Source: Pseudomonas fragi
GTDB taxonomy: Bacteria > Pseudomonadota > Gammaproteobacteria > Pseudomonadales > Pseudomonadaceae
Direction of reading: 5' to 3'
Length of the DNA: 64,000 nt
Assembly (NCBI RefSeq): GCF_900105835.1
Contig: NZ_LT629783.1
Coordinates: 4,486,501-4,550,500, forward strand
Below, one piece after another: positions 35,261 through 44,659 of this stretch (the stretch's first letter is position 1; every line of letters starts with the position of its first letter). The notes beneath the pieces are model-generated. The model did not search any database, was not told the DNA's origin, and saw nothing but the letters and a program-made list of their open reading frames with translations. The position numbers were made by a program, and so were the translations under genes.

Positions 35261-35336
35261 AATGGGGTAATTCTTCCTTAAATGGGGTAAAAACAACCAA
35301 TAAAACCCTATTTGATCTTTTGAATTACCCTATTTA
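35261..35336. promoter_or_regulatory. Four-copy operator-like array upstream of fic
   Basis: The motif AAAT(A/G)GGGTAATT occurs four times in 76 bases: AATGGGGTAATT (35261), TAAATGGGGTAA (35279), and in inverted orientation AAACCCTATTT (35303) and AATTACCCTATTTAA (35323). The array ends 10 bases before the fic start. Fic carries a C-terminal winged helix, so it may bind here and control its own gene. Confidence 0.6.
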
Positions 35337-35346
35337 AAGGACGCTT

Positions 35347-36399
35347 ATGCACTCGCTCACCGTCGAACTACTGGCCCAACTCCGTTATGACGGTTTGCAG
35401 CTTTCAACCTTGAGGGCGTTGGGCGAGTACAGGGGCAAGCAAAAGCTGTTTGTCGCGCAATCGGCAGAAGCACTGGCAGACCTGAAGCAGCAGGCCGTGA
35501 TCGAGTCCGCCGAATCATCCAGCCGCCTGGAGGGCGTCGTCGTTTCGCCCTCCCGTCTGAAGTCCTTGATGGTCAAAAATGCCCAGCCTAAAAGTCGCTG
35601 CGAACAGGAAGTTGCCGGCTATCGGGATGCCCTGTCGCTGATCCACGAAGCCTGCGATGCCATGCCCGTCTGCGAAGGCACGGTGCGCCAGTTACATACG
35701 ATTCTCTATCGTTACTTGCCACAAGAGGGTGGCAACTGGAAATCAACCAATAACGACATCATTGAACGCCATCCTGATGGCAGTCTCAGGGTGAGATTCA
35801 CACCTACTCCCGCTCATCTGACGCCGATGGCCATGAGCGATCTGCTAACCCGCTTCCACAACGCCAATCAGCAAAAACTTGCCGACCCACTGGTGCTGGT
35901 TCCGCTGTGTATTCTGGACTTTTTGTGTATCCACCCCTTTGCCGACGGGAACGGCCGTGTTGCCCGCCTGTTGACTTTGTTGCTGCTCTATCAGTTTGAT
36001 TACGCCGTAGGCCGTTTCATCAGCCTTGAGCGGATTTTTGAAGACAGCAAAGAGAGCTATTACGAAACCCTGGAGGCCAGCTCTGTTAATTGGCATTCAG
36101 GCACCCACGATGTGGGGCCCTGGCTCAATTATTTTTGGGGCGCACTGATCAAGGCTTACAAAGAGTTTGAAGCCCGGGTTGGAACCATCGAGAAAAAACA
36201 CGGTAACAAGAGCAGCCGTGTCCGGATTGCCGTGCTGAACCGCTCGCTACCCTTTTCAATCAGCGAGATCGAACTGGCATGCCCCGGCACGAGCCGGGAC
36301 ACGGTGCGCCTGGTGTTACGAACGTTGAAGTCCGAAGGCGTGATTGAGTCCACAGGCAAGGGGCGAAGTGCGAAATGGCGCAATTGCCCCTTACCCTGA
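35347..36399 (+). CDS. Class II Fic (AMPylase-type) protein with C-terminal winged helix
   Basis: Fic-domain protein of 350 residues. The active-site motif HPFADGNGR (196-204) is intact with the catalytic His196. The N-terminal inhibitory helix carries SSRLEG (58-63), the (S/T)xxxE(G/N) autoinhibitory motif, which makes it class II. A Fic_N-type domain precedes it, and the C-terminus (about 285-345, SISEIELACPGTSRDTVRL) is a winged-helix DNA-binding segment. Such proteins AMPylate or otherwise modify targets and can autoregulate. AAAGGACGC lies just before the ATG. The upstream operator array and its isolated position fit autoregulation. Confidence 0.9.
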   Translation: MHSLTVELLAQLRYDGLQLSTLRALGEYRGKQKLFVAQSAEALADLKQQAVIESAESSSRLEGVVVSPSRLKSLMVKNAQPKSRCEQEVAGYRDALSLIHEACDAMPVCEGTVRQLHTILYRYLPQEGGNWKSTNNDIIERHPDGSLRVRFTPTPAHLTPMAMSDLLTRFHNANQQKLADPLVLVPLCILDFLCIHPFADGNGRVARLLTLLLLYQFDYAVGRFISLERIFEDSKESYYETLEASSVNWHSGTHDVGPWLNYFWGALIKAYKEFEARVGTIEKKHGNKSSRVRIAVLNRSLPFSISEIELACPGTSRDTVRLVLRTLKSEGVIESTGKGRSAKWRNCPLP

Positions 36400-36401
36400 A
36401 C

Positions 36402-37019
36402 TCAATACCCCACGGTAAACCGCTGGCGGGAATGCTGGGGCTGTTCGACTTCATCGAGCATGGCGATGGCAAAGTCGGCAAAGCTGATCCAGCTTTTGCC
36501 TTCGCTGTTGATCAGCAGGCGGTCTGTGCCCAGGCGGAACTTGCCCGTGCGCTCGCCTTCGACAAACTCGGCTGAAGGTGACAGAAAGGTCCAGTCCAGC
36601 TCTTTTTCGGCGCGCAAGGTGTCAAGGTAGACGCCGCCTGCCGTGGCTTCTGGCCGGTATTCGTCAGGGAAGCCCGGGCTGTCGATGACTTTGGTGTCGC
36701 CTGGCAGCAACAGTGAGCCTGCACCGCCCACAAACAGCAGGCGTTTGACCCCGGCCTTTTTCACCGGCTCGATAATGGCCGAGGCCGGCAGGGTCGAGAA
36801 ATGCGCGGCGCTGAGCACCACGTCATGGCCCGTCACGGCGTCTTGCAGGGCCTGGGCATCGTTGACGTCAACGTCCTTGACCACCACGCCCGCCCGCTCG
36901 CCCAGTTTTTTCGAGGCATTGCGGGCAATGGCCGTGACACTGTGGCCACGACGCAGGGCTTCTTCCAGCAGTTGGCTGCCAGCACGGCCGGTAGCCCCGA
37001 TAATTGCGATCTTGCTCAT
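36402..37019 (-). CDS. NAD(P)H-binding atypical SDR
   Basis: Protein of 205 residues with the Rossmann motif IAIIGATGRAGSQL (GxxGxxG) and an NmrA/NAD(P)-binding-like fold: VVKDVDVNDAQAL, LLFVGGAGSLLLPG, and no YxxxK catalytic pair. Such proteins are flavin reductase- or quinone-reductase-like, or act as redox sensors. It starts at the ATG 37017-37019 with GGAGAACATC upstream. It ends three bases from the fic stop (convergent), with no terminator between them. A REPIN-like repeat lies upstream, then the MBL-fold gene. Confidence 0.82.
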   Translation of the reverse strand: MSKIAIIGATGRAGSQLLEEALRRGHSVTAIARNASKKLGERAGVVVKDVDVNDAQALQDAVTGHDVVLSAAHFSTLPASAIIEPVKKAGVKRLLFVGGAGSLLLPGDTKVIDSPGFPDEYRPEATAGGVYLDTLRAEKELDWTFLSPSAEFVEGERTGKFRLGTDRLLINSEGKSWISFADFAIAMLDEVEQPQHSRQRFTVGY

Positions 37020-37068
37020 GATGTTCTCCAGTGAGTAGGTAGTAACGTCAAACATTCAGTTCAGGCCC

Positions 37069-37228
37069 GTAGCAGCTGCCGTAGGAACGAGGCTGCGTTC
37101 GGTTGCGCAGCGACCGTAAACCCTGGAATCCGGATCTGACTGGCACACCGCAGTATCTGATTTCACGACGGCTGCGTCGGGGTGCCGCCTTACGTCGGAC
37201 GCAGCCTCGTTCCTTCGGCAGCTGCTAC
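37069..37228. repeat. REPIN-like long palindrome, family A copy 4
   Basis: Begins GTAGCAGCTGCCGTAGGAAC and ends CTTCGGCAGCTGCTAC. It lies between the start of the NAD(P)-binding gene and the end of the MBL-fold gene. At 160 bases it is the longest copy; a 14-base insertion (GGTGCCGCCTTACG) lies inside the right arm. Confidence 0.83.
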
Positions 37229-37241
37229 GCAGGTTCTGCAT

Positions 37242-38126
37242 TCACCACTTCATTTCGCCCTTGGCCACCTTGGCGCTCAGTTCCAGCGAAGACTCTTCGC
37301 CCAGATCCGGGTAGCGTTTTTTCATGGCTGCAATCAGTTCGCCCGAGTTGCTGGCCTTTAGCGCCTCTTCATCGAACGCCTTGATGTAGTCGCGGGTGAA
37401 ATACACCGCTTTCATCGATCGGTCGCTGTCACCCAGGTAATGGCCCGGTACCACGATTTTCGGTTGCAGGCTGTCGATACGTTTAAGGGTGGCCAGCCAT
37501 TGCTTGTGCGATTGCGGGGTCTGGGTGTCGGCCATCCATACATGCAGGTTGTCAGCCACGACCACGCCACCGACCACCGCCTTGATCGAAGGGATCCACA
37601 CAAAGGTACGGTCCGGCTGGCGCCCGCTCAGGCCGACGATATCCAGTTCATGCCCTTCAAGGTCCAGGGTGTTGCCCTTGAGCACCTGCGGCACGATCAG
37701 CTTTTGCGGCATATCGGCGCCCATTTGCGGGCCCCAGAATGCCAGTTTGGCGTCTTTGGTCTGGTTGATATGCTCGACCACCGGCCCCGGGGCAACCACT
37801 TTGGCATCCGGGAACGCCTGGGTCAGGGTCTCCAGGCCGAAATAGTAGTCCGGGTCGCCGTGGCTGATGTAGATGGTGGTCAGGTGCTTGCCACTGGCGC
37901 GAATCTTGTCGACCACTTGCCGGGCCTGGGCCTTGCCAAATTGGGCGTCGACCAAGATGGCGTCCTTGTCGCCACTGACCAGCACTGAAGACACCGGGAA
38001 AATCGCCGCCGCCCCCGGGTTGTAAACGTCCAGGGTCAAGGGCGCCGGAGCCGCCGCAGCATGGGCGGCAAAGCCCAGCATCACAGCGCTGAGAACAAAA
38101 CGGCGAAGGGTGGAAAATCCGCTCAT
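37242..38126 (-). CDS. Exported MBL-fold metallohydrolase with altered metal motif
   Basis: Protein of 294 residues: Sec-type signal peptide (about 1-26, ending AAHAAAAPAP) and a metallo-beta-lactamase fold. The HxHxDH metal motif of the superfamily reads HGDPDY at 89-94, so the second and last histidines are Asp and Tyr. VVPGHYLGDS near residue 225 keeps a later His. Subfamilies with this pattern exist, so it may be a native variant rather than a dead enzyme. The ATG at 38124-38126 gives the signal peptide. It is divergent from a LysR gene, its likely regulator. Confidence 0.84.
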   Translation of the reverse strand: MSGFSTLRRFVLSAVMLGFAAHAAAAPAPLTLDVYNPGAAAIFPVSSVLVSGDKDAILVDAQFGKAQARQVVDKIRASGKHLTTIYISHGDPDYYFGLETLTQAFPDAKVVAPGPVVEHINQTKDAKLAFWGPQMGADMPQKLIVPQVLKGNTLDLEGHELDIVGLSGRQPDRTFVWIPSIKAVVGGVVVADNLHVWMADTQTPQSHKQWLATLKRIDSLQPKIVVPGHYLGDSDRSMKAVYFTRDYIKAFDEEALKASNSGELIAAMKKRYPDLGEESSLELSAKVAKGEMKW

Positions 38127-38238
38127 GGGTGATTCCTGAGTCAATGGCCAAAATCGGCGATGGACAGAGCTTAGTTGCCCGATCAAGAACTAAAAATGCG
38201 ATGCTTGAACATAGTTTGTTTCAGATATCGGGCAGATC

Positions 38239-39144
38239 ATGGATCGTCTTATTGCAATGCGGGTGTTTGTCACCGTCGTCGACCTTGGCAGCCAGTCAGC
38301 CGCTGCTGATCACCTGGACCTGTCGCGCCCGGTGGTTTCGCGTTATCTGGCGGAGCTTGAAGAATGGGTGGGGGCACGCTTGATGCACCGCACCACGCGC
38401 AAGCTGAGCCTGACCGCCGCCGGCAATGAAACCCTGCCGCGCTGCCGGCAGTTGTTGGAGCTGGCCGACGACATGCAGGCCGCCGTGGATGTGCCCAGTG
38501 ATGCACCACGGGGGTTGTTGCGCATCAGCGTCAGCACCTCGTTCGGCCAGGCGCAACTGGCGGCGGCAGTCACCGACTATGTACGGCTTTACCCGCAGGT
38601 CAGTATCGACCTGCAGATGCTCGATCGCACGGTCAATCTGGTGGATGAACGCATTGATCTGGCGATTCGCACCAGCAATGATCTGGACCCGAGCCTGATC
38701 GCACGCAAGCTGACCGTTTGTCGCTCAGTGCTTTGCGCATCCCCGGCCTATTTGCGCGAACACCCGGCGCCGCAACAGGTCGATGACCTCAGTGGGCACA
38801 ACTGCCTGACCCATTCCTACTATGGCAAAAGCCTGTGGCATTTCACTTGCGCGGGTGAGGAAGTGTCGGTACCGGTGCAGGGCAATATCAGCGCCAATGA
38901 AGCCAGCACCCTGTTGAGCGCTACATTGGCCGGTGCCGGGGTTGCGCTGCTGCCCAGCTATCAGGCGGGGGTTTTTGTGCAACGCGGTGAACTGGTGCCC
39001 CTGCTGCCCGAAGCAGAGCCGCGCTTGATGAACATCTACGCGGTGTACGCCTCGCGCAAGCACATGCCGGCCAGCTTGCGCAGCATGCTCGACTTCCTCG
39101 CCGAGCGCTTTACCGACGAACCGGTGTGGGATAAATACCTGTAG
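38239..39144 (+). CDS. LysR-type regulator
   Basis: Regulator of 301 residues, beginning MDRLIAMRVFVTVVDLGSQS, with the HTH in residues 15-60 and the LysR substrate-binding domain thereafter. It belongs to the large CrgA/AaeR-type group. It is encoded divergently from the MBL-fold protein across 112 bases and probably controls it. A short hairpin (39142-39172) follows the stop and may terminate transcription. Confidence 0.87.
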   Translation: MDRLIAMRVFVTVVDLGSQSAAADHLDLSRPVVSRYLAELEEWVGARLMHRTTRKLSLTAAGNETLPRCRQLLELADDMQAAVDVPSDAPRGLLRISVSTSFGQAQLAAAVTDYVRLYPQVSIDLQMLDRTVNLVDERIDLAIRTSNDLDPSLIARKLTVCRSVLCASPAYLREHPAPQQVDDLSGHNCLTHSYYGKSLWHFTCAGEEVSVPVQGNISANEASTLLSATLAGAGVALLPSYQAGVFVQRGELVPLLPEAEPRLMNIYAVYASRKHMPASLRSMLDFLAERFTDEPVWDKYL

Positions 39145-39172
39145 CCGCTGCGCTCCTCAGCGGCTACAGGAT
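39142..39172. repeat. Short palindrome after the LysR gene
   Basis: TGTAGCCGCTGCG and the complementary arm CAGCGGCTACAGG form a hairpin overlapping the LysR stop. The arm GTAGCCGCTG also occurs in the family D repeat at 51801. It may act as a weak terminator. Confidence 0.6.
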
Positions 39173-39288
39173 TTACATGCATAGTCCATTTGAAGGATGA
39201 AATCGGGCGCAACCACTCGTACAACTGATATGGCAAGAACCTGTGTCTGAACTAGCCTCAAAGCTGTGACGTCAAGGGAGCCAATGCC

Positions 39289-39456
39289 ATGACTACCAAA
39301 ACAAAAACAACATGCATGACCGTTTTTATCGTTTTCGCTGCCGCTGTCCTGTTTGCAAGCGCTTGCTACCGCGCCGAGCAAACCCGCCAGGCAGCCGGAT
39401 TGACCGCCAGTTGCAATGGCGCGCACTGCACTGCCATGTTCAGCGCTCTGAGGTAG
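39289..39456 (+). CDS. Small exported peptide, 55 residues
   Basis: Reading from the ATG at 39289 gives MTTKTKTTCMTVFIVFAAAV followed by a short mature part. A basic start, a hydrophobic core (about 10-25) and ASAC around Cys26 resemble a lipoprotein or Sec signal. The mature part, about 30 residues, has two more cysteines (SCNGAHC) in a CxxxxxC-like spacing. AAGGGAG lies nine bases upstream. It stands alone between a LysR gene and pobR. No family is recognised. Confidence 0.6.
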   Translation: MTTKTKTTCMTVFIVFAAAVLFASACYRAEQTRQAAGLTASCNGAHCTAMFSALR

Positions 39457-39470
39457 CAAACACCAGAGTG

Positions 39471-40352
39471 TCAGGGCGGGCTGATCATGTCAGTCCGCCC
39501 TTCTCGAAACGCACTGGGCGATGTCCCGCTCAAGCGTCGGAAAAATCGCGCAAAATACGCCGGGTCTGCAAACCCCAGGCTGTCAGCCACTTCGCTGATG
39601 GTTAGCGGTGTATAGATCAAATGTCGCTTGGCCTCCAATAACAGTCGCTGATGGATGATCTGCAACGCCGACTGCCCCGCCAGTTCGCGGCAGATGCTGT
39701 TCAAGTGCGCCACTGAAATGCCCACCTGATGTGCCAGCTGCTCAACACCGGGTTGCTGGCGGAACTGCGCCTCGACCTGCTGATTGAACAGGCCCAGATA
39801 CTCGCGCCCCCTTGGTAACAACTGCCGCGCCTCACGACGCTGGATCACCTGGCGCGCCACCCATACCAGCAGCACACTGATCAACGATTGCAAGAGCATG
39901 TCGCGGGCAGGCTGTGCGCCGACATATTCGCGTTGCACCTCACTGAACAGGTTGTTGAGGTAATCACTGTCCTTGCCTGCGGGGTAACTGGCGACCCGCT
40001 GCAACAGACTGATGTTGCCGCCCAGTTGGGCTTGCAACTGCGCCACCAGCGGCGCGGCCAGGGTCAGGACAAAGCCTTCCACGTTCGGCGAAAACTGAAA
40101 CCCGTGGACGCACAGAGGCGGGATGACCTGAATCGCCGATTGCTCCAGAACATGGCGCTGGCCCTCGACTTCAACCTGCGCTCGGCCCTTGTGCACATAG
40201 AGCAACTGGCACAAGTCAGCATGCCGATGGGGGCGGATCTCCCAATCGTGGACGCGGCTGCGCAGCGAGATGGTTTCGCAGTGCAACAGGTCGGGGCTGA
40301 GCCAGTCCTGCTGCTCACCGTAAAGCTTGAACACCGGGATTGAAGGAATCAT
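39471..40352 (-). CDS. pobR: PobR, AraC-family activator of pobA
   Basis: Regulator of 293 residues: N-terminal cupin-like ligand domain (EIRPHRHADLCQLLYVHKG, about 38-56) and a C-terminal AraC HTH pair ending EVADSLGFADPAYFARFFRR. It is encoded divergently from pobA across 173 bases, the standard pobR/pobA arrangement in Pseudomonas, where PobR activates pobA in response to 4-hydroxybenzoate. The start is the ATG 40350-40352; a longer frame from 40526 would run into pobA. Two near-direct 12-base repeats in the gap are candidate PobR sites. Confidence 0.92.
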   Translation of the reverse strand: MIPSIPVFKLYGEQQDWLSPDLLHCETISLRSRVHDWEIRPHRHADLCQLLYVHKGRAQVEVEGQRHVLEQSAIQVIPPLCVHGFQFSPNVEGFVLTLAAPLVAQLQAQLGGNISLLQRVASYPAGKDSDYLNNLFSEVQREYVGAQPARDMLLQSLISVLLVWVARQVIQRREARQLLPRGREYLGLFNQQVEAQFRQQPGVEQLAHQVGISVAHLNSICRELAGQSALQIIHQRLLLEAKRHLIYTPLTISEVADSLGFADPAYFARFFRRLSGTSPSAFREGRTDMISPP

Positions 40353-40381
40353 TGGCGCCGTACCTGTTGTCGGGTTGTAAG

Positions 40382-40405
40382 CCGATAATCGCACCGATTG
40401 GCGAA
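40382..40405. promoter_or_regulatory. Candidate PobR operator (direct repeats)
   Basis: CCGATAATCGCA and CCGATTGGCGAA are adjacent 12-base near-repeats (8 of 12 identical) in the pobR-pobA gap, similar in form to AraC-type half-sites. Weak evidence. Confidence 0.3.
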
Positions 40406-40480
40406 AAGTACCGGTAATGCCGTGGTTATCACCTTCATTTGCTGCGCTCGCAAGCGAAAAATACAAGCACAAACCTATAA

Positions 40481-41710
<1,230 letters not shown>

Positions 41711-41769
41711 GATCCTATCGAGTACACTGAGGGCCATCCGATACAAGCTCCGCGCCTACAGGTGTCCCC

Positions 41770-43287
41770 GTGACCAGTCTGAACCAGCCTCCCCAGGCCA
41801 AACCGGCCATTCGCAGCATTCTGATCGCCCTGATGCTGGCGATTTTTCTGGGGGCGCTGGATCAGACCATCGTCGCCGTCTCCATGCCCGCCATTTCTGC
41901 CCAGTTCAAGGATGTCAGCCAGCTGGCGTGGGTGATTTCCGGTTATATGGTGGCGATGACCGTCGCGGTGCCGATCTACGGCAAGCTCGGTGACCTGTAC
42001 GGGCGCCGGCGCCTGATGCTGTTCGGCATGGGCCTGTTTACCCTGGCCTCGCTGTTTTGCGGGCTGGCGCAAAACATGGAGCAGCTGGTACTGGCGCGGA
42101 TCATTCAGGGCATTGGCGCCGGCGGCATGATCTCGGTCAGCCAGGCGATCATTGGCGATATCGTACCGCCCCGCGAACGCGGCCGTTACCAGGGTTACTT
42201 CAGCAGCATGTATGCCCTGGCCAGCGTTGCCGGGCCGGTGCTGGGTGGCTATATGACCGAGTACCTGTCATGGCGCTGGGTGTTCCTGATCAACCTGCCA
42301 CTGGGGCTGGCGGCCTGGTGGATTTCCCACCGTACCCTGGTCGGCCTGCCCGTGCCGCAGCGCAAACCCATTATTGATTACCTGGGCACGATGCTGATGA
42401 TCGTCGGCCTGACGTCACTGCTGCTGAGCATCACGTTTATCGGTCAGGGCCAAAGCTGGCGTGACCCGCAAGTGGCAGGTTTTCTGGTGGTGGCGCTGAT
42501 CGCCCTGGCGCTGTTTGTCCGGCATGAACGGCGCACGCCAGAGCCGTTGCTGCCCATGCACCTGTTTGCCAACCGCAATGCGGTGCTGTGCTGGTGTACG
42601 GTGTTTTTCACCAGCTTCCAGGCCATTTCCCTGATTGTGCTGATGCCGCTGCGCTATCAGAGCATCACCGGTGCCGGTGCCGACAGTGCGGCCCTGCACC
42701 TGTTGCCGCTGGCCATCGGGTTGCCGATGGGGGCCTACTTCGCCGGGCGCATGACTTCGGTGACCGGGCGTTACAAGCCGATGATCCTGAGCGGGGCGGT
42801 GCTGATGCCCCTGTCCATTCTGGGCATGGCCTTCAGCCCGCCCGGCGCCGAATGGTTGAGTGGCGTGTTTATGCTGTTCAGCGGGATTGCCAGCGGCATG
42901 CAGTTTCCGACGTCGCTGGTGGGCGCGCAGAATTCGGTGCAACAGCACGATATTGGCGTGGCGACCAGCACCACCAACCTGTTCCGTGCGTTGGGCGGGG
43001 CGATGGGGGTGGCGTTGATGTCAGCCCTGTTGCTGGCGCTGCTGCACGGTTCATTGCCGGCGCCGGTCATGGGCCAGCCGCTGATTGGCGAAGGCAGTTC
43101 GGGCAATGTGCTGCTCGACAGCCTCAGCCAGGTTCAGGGCCCGGCCCTGCAAAGCCTGCGGGCAGAGCTGCTGCTGACTTTCCGTCAGTTGTTGAGCATC
43201 AGCGCGGCGGTGTCGTTGCTGGGGCTGGCGGCGGCACTGGCGATGCCCAACCAGGTACTGCGCGGGCGTGAGGACAAGGCACGCTAG
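41770..43287 (+). CDS. DHA2-type multidrug efflux MFS transporter
   Basis: Membrane transporter of 505 residues with about 14 hydrophobic helices, as expected for the DHA2 (EmrB/QacA) group. Features are IFLGALDQTIVAVSMPAISA (helix 1), the GKLGDLYGRRR loop motif between helices 2 and 3, and GGYMTEYLSWRWVFLINLPLG. It exports drugs or metabolites; whether it relates to aromatic-acid catabolism next door is unknown. Expression may continue from pobA (59-base gap) or from its own promoter. A GTG or the ATG 41770 start is plausible. A terminator lies just beyond the stop. Confidence 0.88.
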   Translation: MTSLNQPPQAKPAIRSILIALMLAIFLGALDQTIVAVSMPAISAQFKDVSQLAWVISGYMVAMTVAVPIYGKLGDLYGRRRLMLFGMGLFTLASLFCGLAQNMEQLVLARIIQGIGAGGMISVSQAIIGDIVPPRERGRYQGYFSSMYALASVAGPVLGGYMTEYLSWRWVFLINLPLGLAAWWISHRTLVGLPVPQRKPIIDYLGTMLMIVGLTSLLLSITFIGQGQSWRDPQVAGFLVVALIALALFVRHERRTPEPLLPMHLFANRNAVLCWCTVFFTSFQAISLIVLMPLRYQSITGAGADSAALHLLPLAIGLPMGAYFAGRMTSVTGRYKPMILSGAVLMPLSILGMAFSPPGAEWLSGVFMLFSGIASGMQFPTSLVGAQNSVQQHDIGVATSTTNLFRALGGAMGVALMSALLLALLHGSLPAPVMGQPLIGEGSSGNVLLDSLSQVQGPALQSLRAELLLTFRQLLSISAAVSLLGLAAALAMPNQVLRGREDKAR

Positions 43288-43289
43288 GG

Positions 43290-43323
43290 CAAATCAAAAG
43301 CCCCTGAATACGCTGAGGGGCTT
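43290..43323 (-). terminator. Terminator of dctD
   Basis: AAGCCCCT-N10-AGGGGCTT at 43298-43323 overlaps the end of dctD on the minus strand and is followed there by TTTTGATTT. On the plus strand the T run is poor, but it may also slow transcription from the efflux gene. Confidence 0.7.
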
Positions 43324-44656
43324 ATTCGGCATTTAAAAACGCTTCACGCACCAGGCCGTGGCGCTGCATTTTTTCATTCAGGGTACGCCGCGGCAGTTGC
43401 AGCTCATGGAGTACGGCCTTGATATCGCCCTTGTGCCGGGTCAGTGCCGCGCGCAGGCATTGCGCCTCAAAGGCTTCCTGTTGTGCCACCAGCGATTGCC
43501 CCACGTCGGTGTCGGGCAGTTGCGGTTCGCCCAACCCCAGTACATCCCGCTCGGCCACGTTGGCCAGTTCGCGCACGTTGCCTGGCCAGGCGTGGCAGAG
43601 CAAGCGCGACAGCTGCGGGCCGCTCAGCACTTGTAGGCTGCGCCCGAGGCGTTCAGCGGCTTGGCGGGAAAAGGCGTCGTACAACAAGGCAATGTCCTCG
43701 CGCCGCTCCCGCAGCGGTGCCAGGCGTAACTCGGCCACAGTCAGGCGATAGGCCAGGTCTTCACGAAAGCGTCCGGCGCGGGCTTCGTCGAGGAGGTCGG
43801 GTTTGGTCGCGGCAACCACCCGCAAATTCACGCTGATGCTCTGGTTGGAACCCAGGCGCTCGAGCTTCTGCTCCTGCAGCACCCGCAGCAATTTGGCTTG
43901 CTGGGCCAGCGGCATGCTTTCGATTTCATCCAGAAACAAGGTGCCACCATCGGCGTATTCCAGCTTGCCGATGCGCTTGCCCTGGGCGCCGGTAAAGGCG
44001 CCGCTTTCGTGGCCAAACAACTCGGCTTCAAACAACTGCTCGGGGATGGCCGAGCAATTGAGGGCGACAAAGGGCTTGTCGGCCCGTGGACCAAAATCAT
44101 GCAGGCAGCGGGCGACCAGTTCCTTGCCGCTGCCGGTCTCGCCGCGAATCAGCACATTGACCGGCAGCGGCGCCAGCTCCAGCACCTGGCGGCGCAAGGT
44201 CTGCAAGCTGCGCGAGACCCCCAGCAGGCGCCCGTCGATCTGCTCACGCAGGTCGGCCTGTTCGTGCAAGCGACGGTTCTCCAGGATCAACTGACGTTTT
44301 TCCAGCGCGCGGCGCAGGCTGCCAAGCAATGCTTCGGGGCTGAAGGGCTTTTCCAAAAAGTCGTAGGCACCTGCGCGCATGGCCTCCACTGCCATCGGCA
44401 CATCGCCGTGGCCGGTCAGCAGGATCACCGGCAAGTCTGCATCCAGTTGCTGCAAGCGGTTGAGCAGGGCCAGACCGCCCATGCCCGGCATGCGCACATC
44501 GCTGACAATCACCCCGGCAAAGTGCGCAGGCAACTGGCCAAGACAGTCTTCGGCGCAGGTGAACAACTGCACGTCAAAGCCGCTCAGGCTCAGCCACTGC
44601 TCCACTGCATTGCGAATACTGGCCTCGTCATCGACCACGATCACCGAATTGAGCAT
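43322..44656 (-). CDS. dctD: DctD-type sigma-54-dependent response regulator
   Basis: NtrC-family regulator of 444 residues: receiver domain with D53 (IVSDVRMPG), AAA+ domain with Walker A GETGSGKE (172-179) and the sigma-54 contact motif GAFTGA (219-224), and a C-terminal Fis-type HTH. It pairs with the membrane kinase directly upstream. DctBD systems control C4-dicarboxylate uptake; the related MifSR pair controls alpha-ketoglutarate uptake. The sigma-54 promoters and shared palindromes before dctA (49 kb) and the kgtP-like gene (27 kb) are likely targets. The start at 44656 lies three bases after the kinase stop. Confidence 0.9.
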   Translation of the reverse strand: MLNSVIVVDDEASIRNAVEQWLSLSGFDVQLFTCAEDCLGQLPAHFAGVIVSDVRMPGMGGLALLNRLQQLDADLPVILLTGHGDVPMAVEAMRAGAYDFLEKPFSPEALLGSLRRALEKRQLILENRRLHEQADLREQIDGRLLGVSRSLQTLRRQVLELAPLPVNVLIRGETGSGKELVARCLHDFGPRADKPFVALNCSAIPEQLFEAELFGHESGAFTGAQGKRIGKLEYADGGTLFLDEIESMPLAQQAKLLRVLQEQKLERLGSNQSISVNLRVVAATKPDLLDEARAGRFREDLAYRLTVAELRLAPLRERREDIALLYDAFSRQAAERLGRSLQVLSGPQLSRLLCHAWPGNVRELANVAERDVLGLGEPQLPDTDVGQSLVAQQEAFEAQCLRAALTRHKGDIKAVLHELQLPRRTLNEKMQRHGLVREAFLNAE

Positions 44657-44659
44657 GTT

